Part shown: positions 8,419-16,014 of the stretch, piece after piece
Position numbering within the stretch: position 1 is the stretch's first letter
How the letters are laid out: the number at the start of each line of letters is the position of its first letter
DNA from: Rhizobacter sp.
Lineage (GTDB): Bacteria; Pseudomonadota; Gammaproteobacteria; Burkholderiales; Burkholderiaceae_C
DNA: 36,415 nt
Reading direction: 5' to 3'
Assembly: GCA_025359585.1 (NCBI GenBank)
Contig: JANYFX010000654.1
Coordinates: 1-36,415 of the forward strand
The notes under the pieces: model-generated
Databases searched by the model: none
What the model was told of the DNA's origin: nothing
Seen by the model: the letters and a program-made list of their open reading frames with translations, nothing else
Program-made: the position numbers and the translations under genes

Positions 8419-9812
8419 TGCCCGCCTCCTTGCTGGGCTGCTTTGATGGGTGTTTTGTTCGGTACCTTGGTAGATTTTCTGTTGGGTGTAATAGGTAACG
8501 CGTTTGTCATTTCATTGGCGGCCGCTCTTATAGTCGCATTTATAGATTCACTGCTGATAGATTCATCACTCAAACGCGTGGTTTCACCTTTTAAACTAGC
8601 TTCCGAATCGATCAAAAACTGGCCAGAAATTACCACGTTTTGCCCCGCCTTCAGACCGCTGAGAATTTCCGTCTTTCCATTTGCATCGCTACCGACTTCG
8701 ACATCAACGGGAAGAAATTTACCTTCGCCTTGCGCCAGCATGACGACACTGCGAGTACCGGTTTTAATTACTGCTTCAGAGGGCACCCACAACACGTCTT
8801 TGGGCCTGTCGGAGAGAATCTTCAGCGACACGAACATGCCAGGCACCAATTTCCCGCCGGGATTATCCAGTTCAATGCGGGCTTTTTGTGTCCGCGTCTG
8901 TGTATTCACCTCCGGCAAGAACGCACTGATTTTTCCTTTAAACAAACTACCAGGCAACGCGGCCGCGCGCACTTCCACCCCATCGCCGGCACGCACTTGG
9001 GCAGTCGCATTCTCGGGCACTTCGGCATTGATCCAAACCTTACTGATACCGTTGATGCGAAACAAGGCCGCTCCGGCCATGACGTTCATGCCTTCGCGCG
9101 CGGATAGTTCGGTCACTACGCCGGAAAGTGGGGCCGTCAGTGTGACGAGTGCATGTGTTTTGGCGCTCGATTCGACCCGTCTAATTTGATCTTCGTTCAT
9201 GCCGACAAGACGCATGCGTTGCCTGGCGCCATCCAACAGACCTTCCATGCCACCGCCTTCCATGCGCTTGACGGTCAAGTATTCTTCCTGCGCCGCAATC
9301 CAGTCCGGCACATACAATTCAGCTAGCACCTGGCCTTTGCGTACCGAATCAAATGGGGCACGCACATACAATTTCTCGACGAAGCCATTGCTGCGCGCCT
9401 GAACCAGTACGACATCACGCTCGTTGTAGGCAATATTGCCGATCGCTACTAAGAATTGCTCAATACTTCCTTGCCTAACTTCCGCAGTGCGCACGCCCAG
9501 ATTTTGCTGTACCCGTGGGCTGATGTTTACTGTGCCCGCATCCGCGCTGCCATTTGCCGCATCCGCATAAACGGGTACCAGTTCCATCTCCATGAAAGGC
9601 GACTTGCCGGGCTTGTCGAATTTCTGGCCCGGCACCATCGGGTCATGCCAATACAGCGGCTTGTCATGCACTATTTGAGCATTTGACGTAGCTTGCCCAT
9701 CAGTTTTAAACGACTGCATCGCTTGCTGTGTGCCCAATCGATACAAACCAAAACCGATGACACTCAGTACCATGCACGTAATGATTGTCTGCACAATTTT
9801 TCGGGGGTTCAT
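8415..9812 (-). CDS. cusB: CusB, periplasmic adaptor of the Cu/Ag efflux complex
   Basis: 465 aa membrane-fusion protein linking CusA to the outer-membrane channel. Residues 7-25 form the N-terminal membrane/signal segment. A heavy-metal-binding segment follows (YWHDPMVPG, then KSPFMEMELVP), with the Met of DPM and the two of FMEM matching the three copper-binding methionines of E. coli CusB. Next come barrel-sandwich and beta-barrel domains (GNIAYNERDVVLVQARSNG; GKLVPGMFVSL). The C-terminal tail after about residue 395 is Ser/Thr/Lys-rich and looks unstructured. An AAGGA ribosome site sits inside the end of cusC, and the ATG overlaps the cusC stop by 4 nt, so translation is probably coupled. 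Confidence 0.93.
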   Translation of the reverse strand: MNPRKIVQTIITCMVLSVIGFGLYRLGTQQAMQSFKTDGQATSNAQIVHDKPLYWHDPMVPGQKFDKPGKSPFMEMELVPVYADAANGSADAGTVNISPRVQQNLGVRTAEVRQGSIEQFLVAIGNIAYNERDVVLVQARSNGFVEKLYVRAPFDSVRKGQVLAELYVPDWIAAQEEYLTVKRMEGGGMEGLLDGARQRMRLVGMNEDQIRRVESSAKTHALVTLTAPLSGVVTELSAREGMNVMAGAALFRINGISKVWINAEVPENATAQVRAGDGVEVRAAALPGSLFKGKISAFLPEVNTQTRTQKARIELDNPGGKLVPGMFVSLKILSDRPKDVLWVPSEAVIKTGTRSVVMLAQGEGKFLPVDVEVGSDANGKTEILSGLKAGQNVVISGQFLIDSEASLKGETTRLSDESISSESINATIRAAANEMTNALPITPNRKSTKVPNKTPIKAAQQGGGQ

Positions 9813-11137
9813 GGGGAATCCTTTTTTTTGCCGATGTCATACGTTAAGTTCGGCGCACTATTTTCTATTGTGGAAGAAGATAAAAAATTGAGCTTCGCCC
9901 ATAAACGGGCTGTCTCCATTTCTAGCTGAAGGCCTTGTAAACGCACATCGATTTCGTTACGTCGCGAGGCCAACAGTTCGGCCAGATTAGCCTTGCCTCC
10001 ACGGTATGCAGCCATCACGGCATTCGTTCTCGCGCTGGCGAGCGGAATCAGTTCGCGCGTATAACGTACGCCGCGCTCACGCCCGTTTTCCCACTCGTTG
10101 ATCATGCTGCGGGTCTCGGCAACATGCGCACGTAGTATTTCCTCACGCTCGGCTTTGGCCTGTTCCAGTAGCGCCATTTTTGCGGACAGTTCACGATTTT
10201 GTCTATTTTTTCGATCCCATTGCAGAGGAATCGTCACCCCCAGAGAAACCATGTTGGAATAAGCCGGGCCGCGTTGCTGGAAAGTCGCTTCCACGCTCCA
10301 ATCTGGCGTCTGATTGGCATGCGCCAGTTTGACCTCTCCCTCCATAATCGCTGCCTGCTTGTTCAGCACTGCAATCTGAGGATGGTGTGCAAACGTATTA
10401 TCGAGAGTTTCCTTGTTAAGGGCGATGACTTGCATCGACGGAAGCCCTGCTAAGAGAATTTCGCCGTCAATACCCGTCCAGCGCGCCAACCCAATTTTGG
10501 CACTAGACAAACGACGTTGAGCTTCACTCCTACGATCTTGGAATACGGCCAAGGCACTATGCGCCATGAGTACATCGGGCCAACTGCCGCGTCCCGCTCG
10601 ATAAGCGCCTTCCGCAGCTTCGATTTCCAGCTGCGCCTGTGCTGCCTGTTGCGCAATCAGTGTGAGCATGGCTTGCGCATAGTAGCGATCAAGCCAGGCA
10701 ATTGCGCTATCGCGCTCAATGCCAGCGAGTGTGAGTGTTTTTTCTGCGCTTAATTTTTCCGCTTCACGCTGGTAACGGTCAGCACGTAATTGCCGTTTGT
10801 CTCCACGCGTGATTTCCTGCATGACCCCAATGCGGCGCATGGTCATAAAATCTCGGCCGAGGCTGAAGCGATCACTGCCACTTGCGGGTAAATTATCGAC
10901 GCCGAGTTTTAATACCGGATCAGGTAATTGCCGTGCTGCCACGGCCATCTGTTGTGATGCTGCGATGGCCCAATCTTGAGCAGATAACTGATGCGAATGT
11001 GCTACCGCAAGTTTCTGGGCTTGGGCTAAAGTAAGTGCTTGAACACTAGTGTTGTCCGCATGCACGGCGAAAAAACCACTGCCGAGGAAAAACACAAGAG
11101 CACTAATCAATAAGGGAACGGGAAAGAAAAACGACAT
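9809..11137 (-). CDS. cusC: CusC, TolC-family outer-membrane channel of the Cu/Ag pump
   Basis: 442 aa outer-membrane efflux protein. The N-terminal ~27 residues (ending FFAVHA) are a cleavable signal peptide with no lipobox Cys, unlike lipidated E. coli CusC. The body shows the two-fold alpha-helical repeats of TolC proteins: LTLAQAQKLAVAHSHQL at the start of the first repeat, the conserved PDPVLKLGVDNLP stretch, and LGVTIPLQWDRKNR in the second repeat. GGAGG lies 5 nt before the ATG. It is the first of the three overlapping structural genes and follows the small cusD-like gene by 79 nt. The channel could serve another metal pump, but linkage to a Met-triad CusA makes Cu/Ag the best reading. 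Confidence 0.9.
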   Translation of the reverse strand: MSFFFPVPLLISALVFFLGSGFFAVHADNTSVQALTLAQAQKLAVAHSHQLSAQDWAIAASQQMAVAARQLPDPVLKLGVDNLPASGSDRFSLGRDFMTMRRIGVMQEITRGDKRQLRADRYQREAEKLSAEKTLTLAGIERDSAIAWLDRYYAQAMLTLIAQQAAQAQLEIEAAEGAYRAGRGSWPDVLMAHSALAVFQDRRSEAQRRLSSAKIGLARWTGIDGEILLAGLPSMQVIALNKETLDNTFAHHPQIAVLNKQAAIMEGEVKLAHANQTPDWSVEATFQQRGPAYSNMVSLGVTIPLQWDRKNRQNRELSAKMALLEQAKAEREEILRAHVAETRSMINEWENGRERGVRYTRELIPLASARTNAVMAAYRGGKANLAELLASRRNEIDVRLQGLQLEMETARLWAKLNFLSSSTIENSAPNLTYDIGKKKDSP

Positions 11138-11216
11138 GAAACCTCCAGAATACGGAACATATCAATCGTGCTCGACAAACGTCGATGCACGAAAAAAGAA
11201 ATGCCGGAATGGGGGA

Positions 11217-11612
11217 TTAAATGCGGAAACAGCAGTGAAGAATTGAAATGGGTGGTGCAGTTTTACGGGCCAATAGCAGCGATGCGAAAAAATTAGTCCG
11301 TGAGACAAAGATATTCTCGTCAGCCTGGATAATTCTGACCAACCCCACCGGCATAAAAACCTGCATATGCGGCAATTCAGGCTTATCTAGTGATTGCCCA
11401 CCTGCCTGGTCAAAAGCATGTGCATGGCACAATACCGGTTGAACCTTGTCCATGCCATCACATCCCACCATACCAGCATGATTAACGCTATTCATACTGG
11501 CTCCCGACATGATGGCCGGGCAGGTGTAGTTTGCCATCGCAAACTGCATAGATAGCGTGCAGACGGCCGCGATACAAGCTGCGATGAAGCGAAATGGACG
11601 GGACAATTTCAT
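11217..11612 (-). CDS. CusD/SilD-position small exported protein, Cys/Met/His-rich
   Basis: 131 aa from ATG 11610-11612. This start is chosen because a signal peptide begins there (MKLSRPFRFIAACIAAVCTL, cleavage near AMA-NY); the frame stays open another 90 codons upstream without a sensible N-terminus. The mature part has scattered Cys, Met and His (CPAIMSGASM, HAGMVGCDGM, CHAHA), which suits metal binding in the periplasm. A second hydrophobic stretch lies near FFASLLLA, and the protein ends with a HCC motif. It sits directly upstream of cusC on the same strand, the place of cusD/silD in Cupriavidus cusDCBAF and silDCBA. The name is by position and composition only; no enzymatic domain is seen. 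Confidence 0.7.
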   Translation of the reverse strand: MKLSRPFRFIAACIAAVCTLSMQFAMANYTCPAIMSGASMNSVNHAGMVGCDGMDKVQPVLCHAHAFDQAGGQSLDKPELPHMQVFMPVGLVRIIQADENIFVSRTNFFASLLLARKTAPPISILHCCFRI

Positions 11613-12179
11613 CGAATTTGCGGAAATGTTTATGAATTTTCTGAAATGATTTATAAATGTGTGCAATGTGTGCGTTGACCGATCCGCTTGCCAATTAGGG
11701 GATGTTCGGGGAGCGGCCAGGTCACCTAAAACACGCAGGTCAGCGATTCGCTGATATTTCAAGGTATCATCATTTTGCCAGCATCGTATACAGCGCAATG
11801 TATTGTCTTCGAATTTATTTAGCGCAAGCAAAGGCGAAATGGTGCGAGCATAGAGGCAATAAGCACTGCTCCCAGCTGCCAAAATAAAAGCAAAGAATAT
11901 CAGACTGTTTCCGAACCAGGCAGGGATTCGAGGTATTTTTTACGGCATGCTTTTACCTTACCTGTTTGAACAAGCCAGTACATTCACTATTCCAGGCGTT
12001 GATTCTGGTATTCTGGGGAAATGCTCCTGAACCTTGTTTGATAGCTCAATAATTACCATTAAACGAAGAATTAAACAGGGTACCTCGTATGAATTTTTTA
12101 AATTATGACTTATTGCGGTTTTCAATAGCGAAAACTAGCAGTATGATTAGCCATCGGATCACGCAATAAAAAATAAGCC
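11613..12179. other. 567-bp gap between the divergent cus operon and pilH-like gene
   Basis: It must carry the promoters of both divergent units. AT-rich sequence lies just before the cusD-like gene (a TATAAA-like -10 on the minus strand near 11651-11656), but no clear -35 was found. No CopR/CusR box (inverted AAAATGACA-type) was found by eye. Minus-strand translation of 11700-11880 looks vaguely protein-like (KFEDNTLRCIRCWQNDD) but has no start, Shine-Dalgarno site or recognised family. Confidence 0.4.
11656..11673. repeat. Tandem 9-bp direct repeat upstream of the cus operon
   Basis: AATGTGTGC occurs twice back to back (11656-11664 and 11665-11673), about 45-60 bp before the start of the cusD-like gene and overlapping the AT-rich promoter area. 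It could be a binding site for a regulator using direct repeats, or a replication-slippage duplication. Confidence 0.45.
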
Positions 12180-12545
12180 ATGACTATATTGAAAATCCTC
12201 GTAGTGGATGACTCATTAACGCAGCGCCTTATACTATCGGCCATGCTGGAGGCGGAGGGTTATAAGGTGGTGACAGCAAATGATGGTGTGGAAGCCGTAA
12301 CCAAAGCTAAAAGCGAATTACCGGATTTGATTATCATGGACGTCGTGATGCCGAATTTGAATGGTTTCCAGGCGACTCGCGCCATCACCAACGATGAGAC
12401 TACCTGGCATATTCCTGTCATCCTATTGACTAGCAAAGATATGGAATCGGATCGTATTTGGGGCCTAAGACAAGGCGCGACAGCTTTTCTTCACAAACCG
12501 GTGGAGCCTGAAGCGTTAATTGCCATGGTCAACACCCTTAGTTAA
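12180..12545 (+). CDS. Single-domain response regulator, PilH/CheY-like
   Basis: 121 aa, a lone receiver domain. The acidic pair is Asp10/Asp11 (VVDDS), the phospho-acceptor is Asp54 (IIMDVVMPNLNGFQ), with Thr84 (LLTSK) and Lys106 (HKPVEPE) completing the active site, so phosphorylation should be possible. The MPNLNGFQATRAI stretch is typical of PilH/PilG-type regulators that switch type IV pilus twitching motors through a Chp chemosensory kinase. None of the usual partners (pilG, pilI, pilJ, chpA) is next to it; the only same-strand neighbour is an unknown small gene. It diverges from the cus operon. It could also serve a different histidine kinase. Confidence 0.85.
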   Translation: MTILKILVVDDSLTQRLILSAMLEAEGYKVVTANDGVEAVTKAKSELPDLIIMDVVMPNLNGFQATRAITNDETTWHIPVILLTSKDMESDRIWGLRQGATAFLHKPVEPEALIAMVNTLS

Positions 12546-12576
12546 TATACGACAGCTAGGTACGATAGCAACGCTA

Positions 12577-12629
12577 CTTTAACTTTCACCTTTGCGGCAA
12601 AAACTGGCTAGAAGCCAGCGAAGTTAAAG
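12577..12629. repeat. Nested inverted repeats between pilH-like gene and unknown gene
   Basis: Outer arms CTTTAACTT (12577-12585) and AAGTTAAAG (12621-12629) are perfect 9-mers. Inside is a tight hairpin CTGGCT (12604-12609), 3-nt loop, AGCCAG (12613-12618). There is no T-run on either side, so this is not an obvious terminator. It may be a structured 3' or 5' untranslated element. Confidence 0.4.
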
Positions 12630-12709
12630 CGCAGTTCATACCCGAGGCATACCCTAGGGTGTTATTTAATTTGAATTAATTATTCTATTGGGATGGAGCA
12701 TATTTCAAC

Positions 12710-13045
12710 ATGTCGAACACAGTCATCAGTCCGGAATTTTTTGCTACAGTGAAGGAGGACGTTTCGGCCTATATTCAGAAAAAACTTCTGGGCATGGAAA
12801 TTGAGGTCACGGATCTGGAATTACACAACTCATCCTTAACCAAAACTTTTCGAGCGTATCTCACTCTCAAAAGAACTACCAACCTCAAAGCACTTTTTTT
12901 GGCCGAACAAATTATTATTAAGGAAATTGAAAATAAATTCTCATTTCGCCCCTACGCTTTTTACTGGCGTTATCAAGCAGAACCCGGCGTTGCTCCTACC
13001 AATAAAAAAGGAGGGAAAGATGAAAAAGAGGAGAAAGATAATTGA
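12710..13045 (+). CDS. Hypothetical protein, 111 aa
   Basis: No family is recognised. The ATG at 12710 follows GGATGGAG at a slightly long distance. The protein looks soluble and folded over residues 1-92: helical start (SPEFFATVKEDVSAYIQKKL), alternating hydrophobic segments (IEVTDLELHN, FRAYLTLKR), a helix (FLAEQIIIKEIENKF), and an aromatic end RPYAFYWRYQ. The last ~17 residues are a Lys/Glu/Gly tail (KKGGKDEKEEKDN). There is no signal peptide or membrane segment. It lies 164 bp after the PilH-like regulator on the same strand and may or may not be co-transcribed with it. Confidence 0.6.
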   Translation: MSNTVISPEFFATVKEDVSAYIQKKLLGMEIEVTDLELHNSSLTKTFRAYLTLKRTTNLKALFLAEQIIIKEIENKFSFRPYAFYWRYQAEPGVAPTNKKGGKDEKEEKDN

Positions 13046-13115
13046 CTTTTTAATTACGGTTAATTTTTTTAATTCTATGCATGGCAGCCCCCCAATTTTC
13101 CATGTGGCCTCATAA
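13020..13115 (+). CDS. Possible 31-aa small protein with strong Shine-Dalgarno
   Basis: An ATG at 13020-13022 is preceded by AGGAGGG at near-ideal spacing. It opens a 31-codon frame (MKKRRKIIDFLITVNFFN, then a short tail) overlapping the end of the 111-aa gene in another frame. Basic start plus hydrophobic middle would suit a small membrane-associated peptide. However, the Shine-Dalgarno run is also the Lys/Gly codon run of the upstream gene, so the match may be chance. Confidence 0.25.
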   Translation: MKKRRKIIDFLITVNFFNSMHGSPPIFHVAS

Positions 13116-13372
13116 TTTTTTTCTCAAACACAGTTCTTGTGTCCCGCATTTTTCTTCTCCTCTTGTAAAAATCTTAGAACAATAGCCAACTCAACCCTCC
13201 AGGTACATTTACCTTATTCTCTGGGCCTTCATCACTTAAACCGCCCTTTACCTCCTAAACGAACATCTCCCTAATTGAGACAAGGTCGGGTTCAATCTCT
13301 CCTTCCATTTTTGAGTGGAAAAAATGAATGAGCCAAATTTTCATCCATCAATTGAATTTGTATTATTTTTAT

Positions 13373-13400
13373 AATTCCATTATTATGGAATAATGGAATT
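13373..13400. promoter_or_regulatory. ArsR operator overlapping the ars promoter
   Basis: Perfect 12-bp inverted repeat: AATTCCATTATT (13373-13384), spacer ATGG, AATAATGGAATT (13389-13400). It ends 25 bp before the arsR ATG. A consensus -10 hexamer TATAAT (13370-13375) overlaps its left arm, so bound repressor would block RNA polymerase; the -35 is not clear. The position and symmetry are those of an autoregulatory ArsR/SmtB site. Upstream, 13116-13369 is AT-rich and holds no gene I can support. Confidence 0.75.
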
Positions 13401-13425
13401 TACAGGACGATGAATAAACCCCAGC

Positions 13426-13773
13426 ATGAAAACGAAACAAGTCATTGCCGCCCTCGCTGCGGTCGCCCAAGAATCCCGTTTAAGTATATTCCGCCTGCTA
13501 GTACAAGCTGGCCCCCCAGGTCTGATCGCCAGCAAAATCGCTGAGCAGCTTGGCATTCCCCCTTCATCGCTCTCTTTCCACCTCAAAGAGTTGGCCCATG
13601 CCGACTTGGTAACATCCGAACAAAGCGGACGATTTGTTACCTATGCCGCCAACTTCGGTACGATGAATGCCCTATTGGTTTTTCTAACTGAAAACTGTTG
13701 TGGCGGCGAATCTTGCATACCGACATCCGTCGCTTCCTGTTCCACCATTAAAGGAAATTCTGCACAACCGTAG
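13426..13773 (+). CDS. arsR: ArsR, arsenite-responsive repressor
   Basis: 115 aa ArsR/SmtB winged-helix repressor. The recognition helix region is about residues 34-57 (ASKIAEQLGIPPSSLSFHLKEL), followed by the wing SEQSGRFVTY. The usual alpha-3 CVC metal site is absent. Instead a C-terminal cluster has Cys91, Cys92 and Cys97 (ENCCGGESC). This matches the arrangement of the Acidithiobacillus-type ArsR, in which three C-terminal cysteines bind As(III) and release DNA. A further Cys105 lies in the tail. It is first in the operon, 26 bp after its palindromic operator and 139 bp before arsC. Confidence 0.92.
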   Translation: MKTKQVIAALAAVAQESRLSIFRLLVQAGPPGLIASKIAEQLGIPPSSLSFHLKELAHADLVTSEQSGRFVTYAANFGTMNALLVFLTENCCGGESCIPTSVASCSTIKGNSAQP

Positions 13774-13912
13774 CGAACGGCAAAATAAAAGCTGCCAGTA
13801 AGGCTTGTTGCATACCGGCGGCACCGAGGAAAATCCCAGCACTGGCGGGCAAGTATTGCGAAACCAGATCTCTTCACCACGACATCCTTTGATTTTGATG
13901 AAAGTAACGTAC

Positions 13913-14419
13913 ATGTCCGACCCTATAAAAAACGTTTTATTTCTATGCACAGGCAATTCTGCACGCAGTGTCATGGCCGAAGCACTCATCACCATTCTCG
14001 GACGCGGTCGATTCAAAGGGTACAGCGCCGGCAGCAAACCGGGTGGTGTAATCAACCCATTTGCTATTGAACAGATCAAGGCTTATGACAGTCACTATCC
14101 AGCCAAAGAAATGCGCAGCAAAAGCTGGGATGAATTTGTCTTACCAGAAGCGCCGCACATGGATTTCATTATCACGGTGTGTGACAATGCAGCAGGAGAA
14201 ACCTGTCCTTACTGGCCAGGTCGTCCGGCCACCGCGCATTGGGGCTTTGGAGATCCAGCTGCAGTAACAGGAAGCGCCGATGAAAAACTTGCGGCCTTTC
14301 ACCGCATTTTCGCGCAGATTTTGAAGAGAATGGACGAATTCACGGCGTTGCCATTAGACACAATGGACGACCCAGCCATCCGCAATGCAATCAGGAAAAT
14401 TGGTGAGGCGCCAATATGA
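13913..14419 (+). CDS. arsC: ArsC, arsenate reductase (low-molecular-weight phosphatase type)
   Basis: 168 aa from ATG 13913. That start gives the family's usual short N-terminus before the P-loop; an in-frame ATG at 13898 and a TTG at 13805 lie upstream. The enzyme reduces arsenate to arsenite in the cytoplasm. The CX5R P-loop is Cys12 to Arg18 (LCTGNSARS). Cys90 (IITVCDNA) and Cys98 (GETCPYW) supply the further thiols expected in the thioredoxin- or glutathione-linked relay. The GFGDPA and DDP segments also fit the family. The stop overlaps the start of the aquaporin gene by 4 nt (ATGA), so the two are coupled, the reductase feeding arsenite to the channel. Confidence 0.93.
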   Translation: MSDPIKNVLFLCTGNSARSVMAEALITILGRGRFKGYSAGSKPGGVINPFAIEQIKAYDSHYPAKEMRSKSWDEFVLPEAPHMDFIITVCDNAAGETCPYWPGRPATAHWGFGDPAAVTGSADEKLAAFHRIFAQILKRMDEFTALPLDTMDDPAIRNAIRKIGEAPI

Positions 14420-15126
14420 CGACGACCTCGCGCCGTTTAGTCGCTGAAGGCTTGGGTAGCGCCATGCTATTAGCCGTGGTGGTCGGTTCGGGCATCATGG
14501 CCGAACGCCTGGCTGGCGGAAATGTGGCTATTGCCCTGCTCGCCAATGCGATTGCTACGGGAACAGGATTAGTCGCTGTGATACTAATTTTTGGTAGCTT
14601 ATCCGGCGCCCATTTCAACCCAGTAGTGACGCTGGCTGCGGCCTGGCAAAAAACTATGCCGACCTCGGAAGTCCTGCCGTATATCGCCGTACAACTGATG
14701 GGCGCTTTTGCCGGCGTAGCAGCAGCTCACCTCATGTTTGGCGAACCCCTGTTCTTTGCATCCGAGCATATCCGTACCGGACCATCCCAATGGTGGAGTG
14801 AGTTTGTCGCGACATTCGGCTTACTAGCCGTTATCATCGGCTGCTCGCGTAGTCGTCCCAATATCACGCCATTTGCGGTCGCGGCTTACATCACGGCCGC
14901 TTACTGGTTCACCTCCTCCACCTCGTTCGCCAATCCTGCGGTAACCTTGGCACGTGCTGCGACAAATACTTTTGCCGGGATTCGCCCTGGCGATACCCTG
15001 GGATTCATCATTGCGCAATTGCTTGGTGGAGCGGCGGCAACCTTATTATTTTGCTGGCTCTACCCAACACCGCCCCAGCATACAGTGGTCGCTGCATTGA
15101 CCTCTATTGATTCCCCCCATAACTGA
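14416..15126 (+). CDS. aqpS: AqpS-like aquaglyceroporin, probable arsenite exit channel
   Basis: 236 aa major-intrinsic-protein channel with six predicted membrane helices. The two half-membrane loops carry NPV (residues 68-70, HFNPVVT) and NPA (173-175, FANPAVTLAR). In ars operons of Sinorhizobium type, such a channel replaces the ArsB pump: arsenite made by ArsC flows out down its gradient. Here it overlaps arsC by 4 nt and no ArsB or Acr3 gene is present in the window, so the same scheme is inferred. It belongs to the arsenic-linked aquaporin group by context; a role in other uncharged solutes is possible. Confidence 0.88.
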   Translation: MTTTSRRLVAEGLGSAMLLAVVVGSGIMAERLAGGNVAIALLANAIATGTGLVAVILIFGSLSGAHFNPVVTLAAAWQKTMPTSEVLPYIAVQLMGAFAGVAAAHLMFGEPLFFASEHIRTGPSQWWSEFVATFGLLAVIIGCSRSRPNITPFAVAAYITAAYWFTSSTSFANPAVTLARAATNTFAGIRPGDTLGFIIAQLLGGAAATLLFCWLYPTPPQHTVVAALTSIDSPHN

Positions 15127-15329
15127 ATGATTTTCTAGGCTCCCATGAGAATTACCATTTATCAATAATGAACGCTATCGCTGCGTCGCAAGGTGTTTTA
15201 GAAAATAGGGAGGCCTGATATTTCAACACAAAATACTATGGGTAGCCATGCAGCTTATTCACCACCTCAAAATGAATTAGCATTTTTCTACAGCGAAAAA
15301 ACAAAACCGATCTTCCTTCACACACACTC

Positions 15330-15911
15330 TCACACTAATTTACATGCTTCATCAAACGATAATCGTGGCGAACGATCATACAATTTATCCACGTCGCCAT
15401 ATCCTAGACTGCATACAAAATTTACCTTAAAGGTCGTGTCAGAAAAAAATGCCGCATTCAGTTTCTCTGCATCAAAACCGGACATGGGACCGCAATCGAG
15501 TCCGATCGCTCGTGCAGCCACTATAAAATACCCCCCCTGCAAGGATGCATTGCGAAAAGCCGTTGCGTCGATTAATGCCTGGTTGCCGACAAACCAGGAT
15601 TTCGCATCGGTGTGCGGAAATAATGTGGGCAACTGCTCATAAAATTTCATGTCCATTGCCAGGATAGCCGTCACCGGAGCAGATCGGGTTTTAGCCGCAT
15701 TGCCGGCAGCCATGCAGGCAACGAGTTTTTCCTTTTCATCGGGCGATTTCACAAATACGATGCGCGCTGGGGAGCAGTTGGCCGAAGTTGGACCCCACTT
15801 CATCAAGTCGTAAATATGTCGACACTGACTGTCGCTTACCGGCCTATCAAGCCACCCATTATGCGTCCGCGCCTTATTGAAAAGCGTATCCAATGCCGTG
15901 TTGTTTAACAT
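15330..15911 (-). CDS. RutE/HadB-like nitroreductase (malonic semialdehyde reductase type)
   Basis: 193 aa FMN-dependent NAD(P)H nitroreductase-fold protein. Family features: LMKWGPTSANCSPARIVFV near residues 36-54, which forms part of the FMN site; the QGGYFIVAARAIGLDCGPMSGF stretch (about 124-145); and the end pattern LGYGD with RSPRLSFDEA. Members of this subfamily reduce malonic semialdehyde in pyrimidine breakdown (RutE) or other aldehydes and nitro compounds. No rut genes lie nearby, so the substrate is open. It diverges from the DUF1841 gene across a 103-bp spacer. Downstream, 15127-15329 holds nothing I can name. Confidence 0.88.
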   Translation of the reverse strand: MLNNTALDTLFNKARTHNGWLDRPVSDSQCRHIYDLMKWGPTSANCSPARIVFVKSPDEKEKLVACMAAGNAAKTRSAPVTAILAMDMKFYEQLPTLFPHTDAKSWFVGNQALIDATAFRNASLQGGYFIVAARAIGLDCGPMSGFDAEKLNAAFFSDTTFKVNFVCSLGYGDVDKLYDRSPRLSFDEACKLV

Positions 15912-16014
15912 GACGTGCCCCTTCTGTGTTAGTTAACTATCGATTCATCCTCAACGGCAAAAAAGCACCGTACAATAACGGAAAATTTATATAAAACCTC
16001 TACCTTTTAATCCA

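Noticed and set aside
11613..11882. Upstream extension of the cusD-like frame
   Set aside because: The frame is open by chance. A signal peptide begins at the ATG at 11612, and an extension would bury it.
11905..11945. Short tRNA-like stretch (GGGATTCGAGG) near 11920
   Set aside because: It only loosely resembles a T-arm; no acceptor stem, anticodon arm or cloverleaf could be built.
13805..13912. TTG-started extension of arsC
   Set aside because: The family begins a few residues before the CX5R loop; the extra 36 residues have no counterpart and follow no ribosome site.
15238..15642. Plus-strand frame of 134 aa opposite the nitroreductase
   Set aside because: It is antisense to a clear nitroreductase gene and has no recognisable domain.
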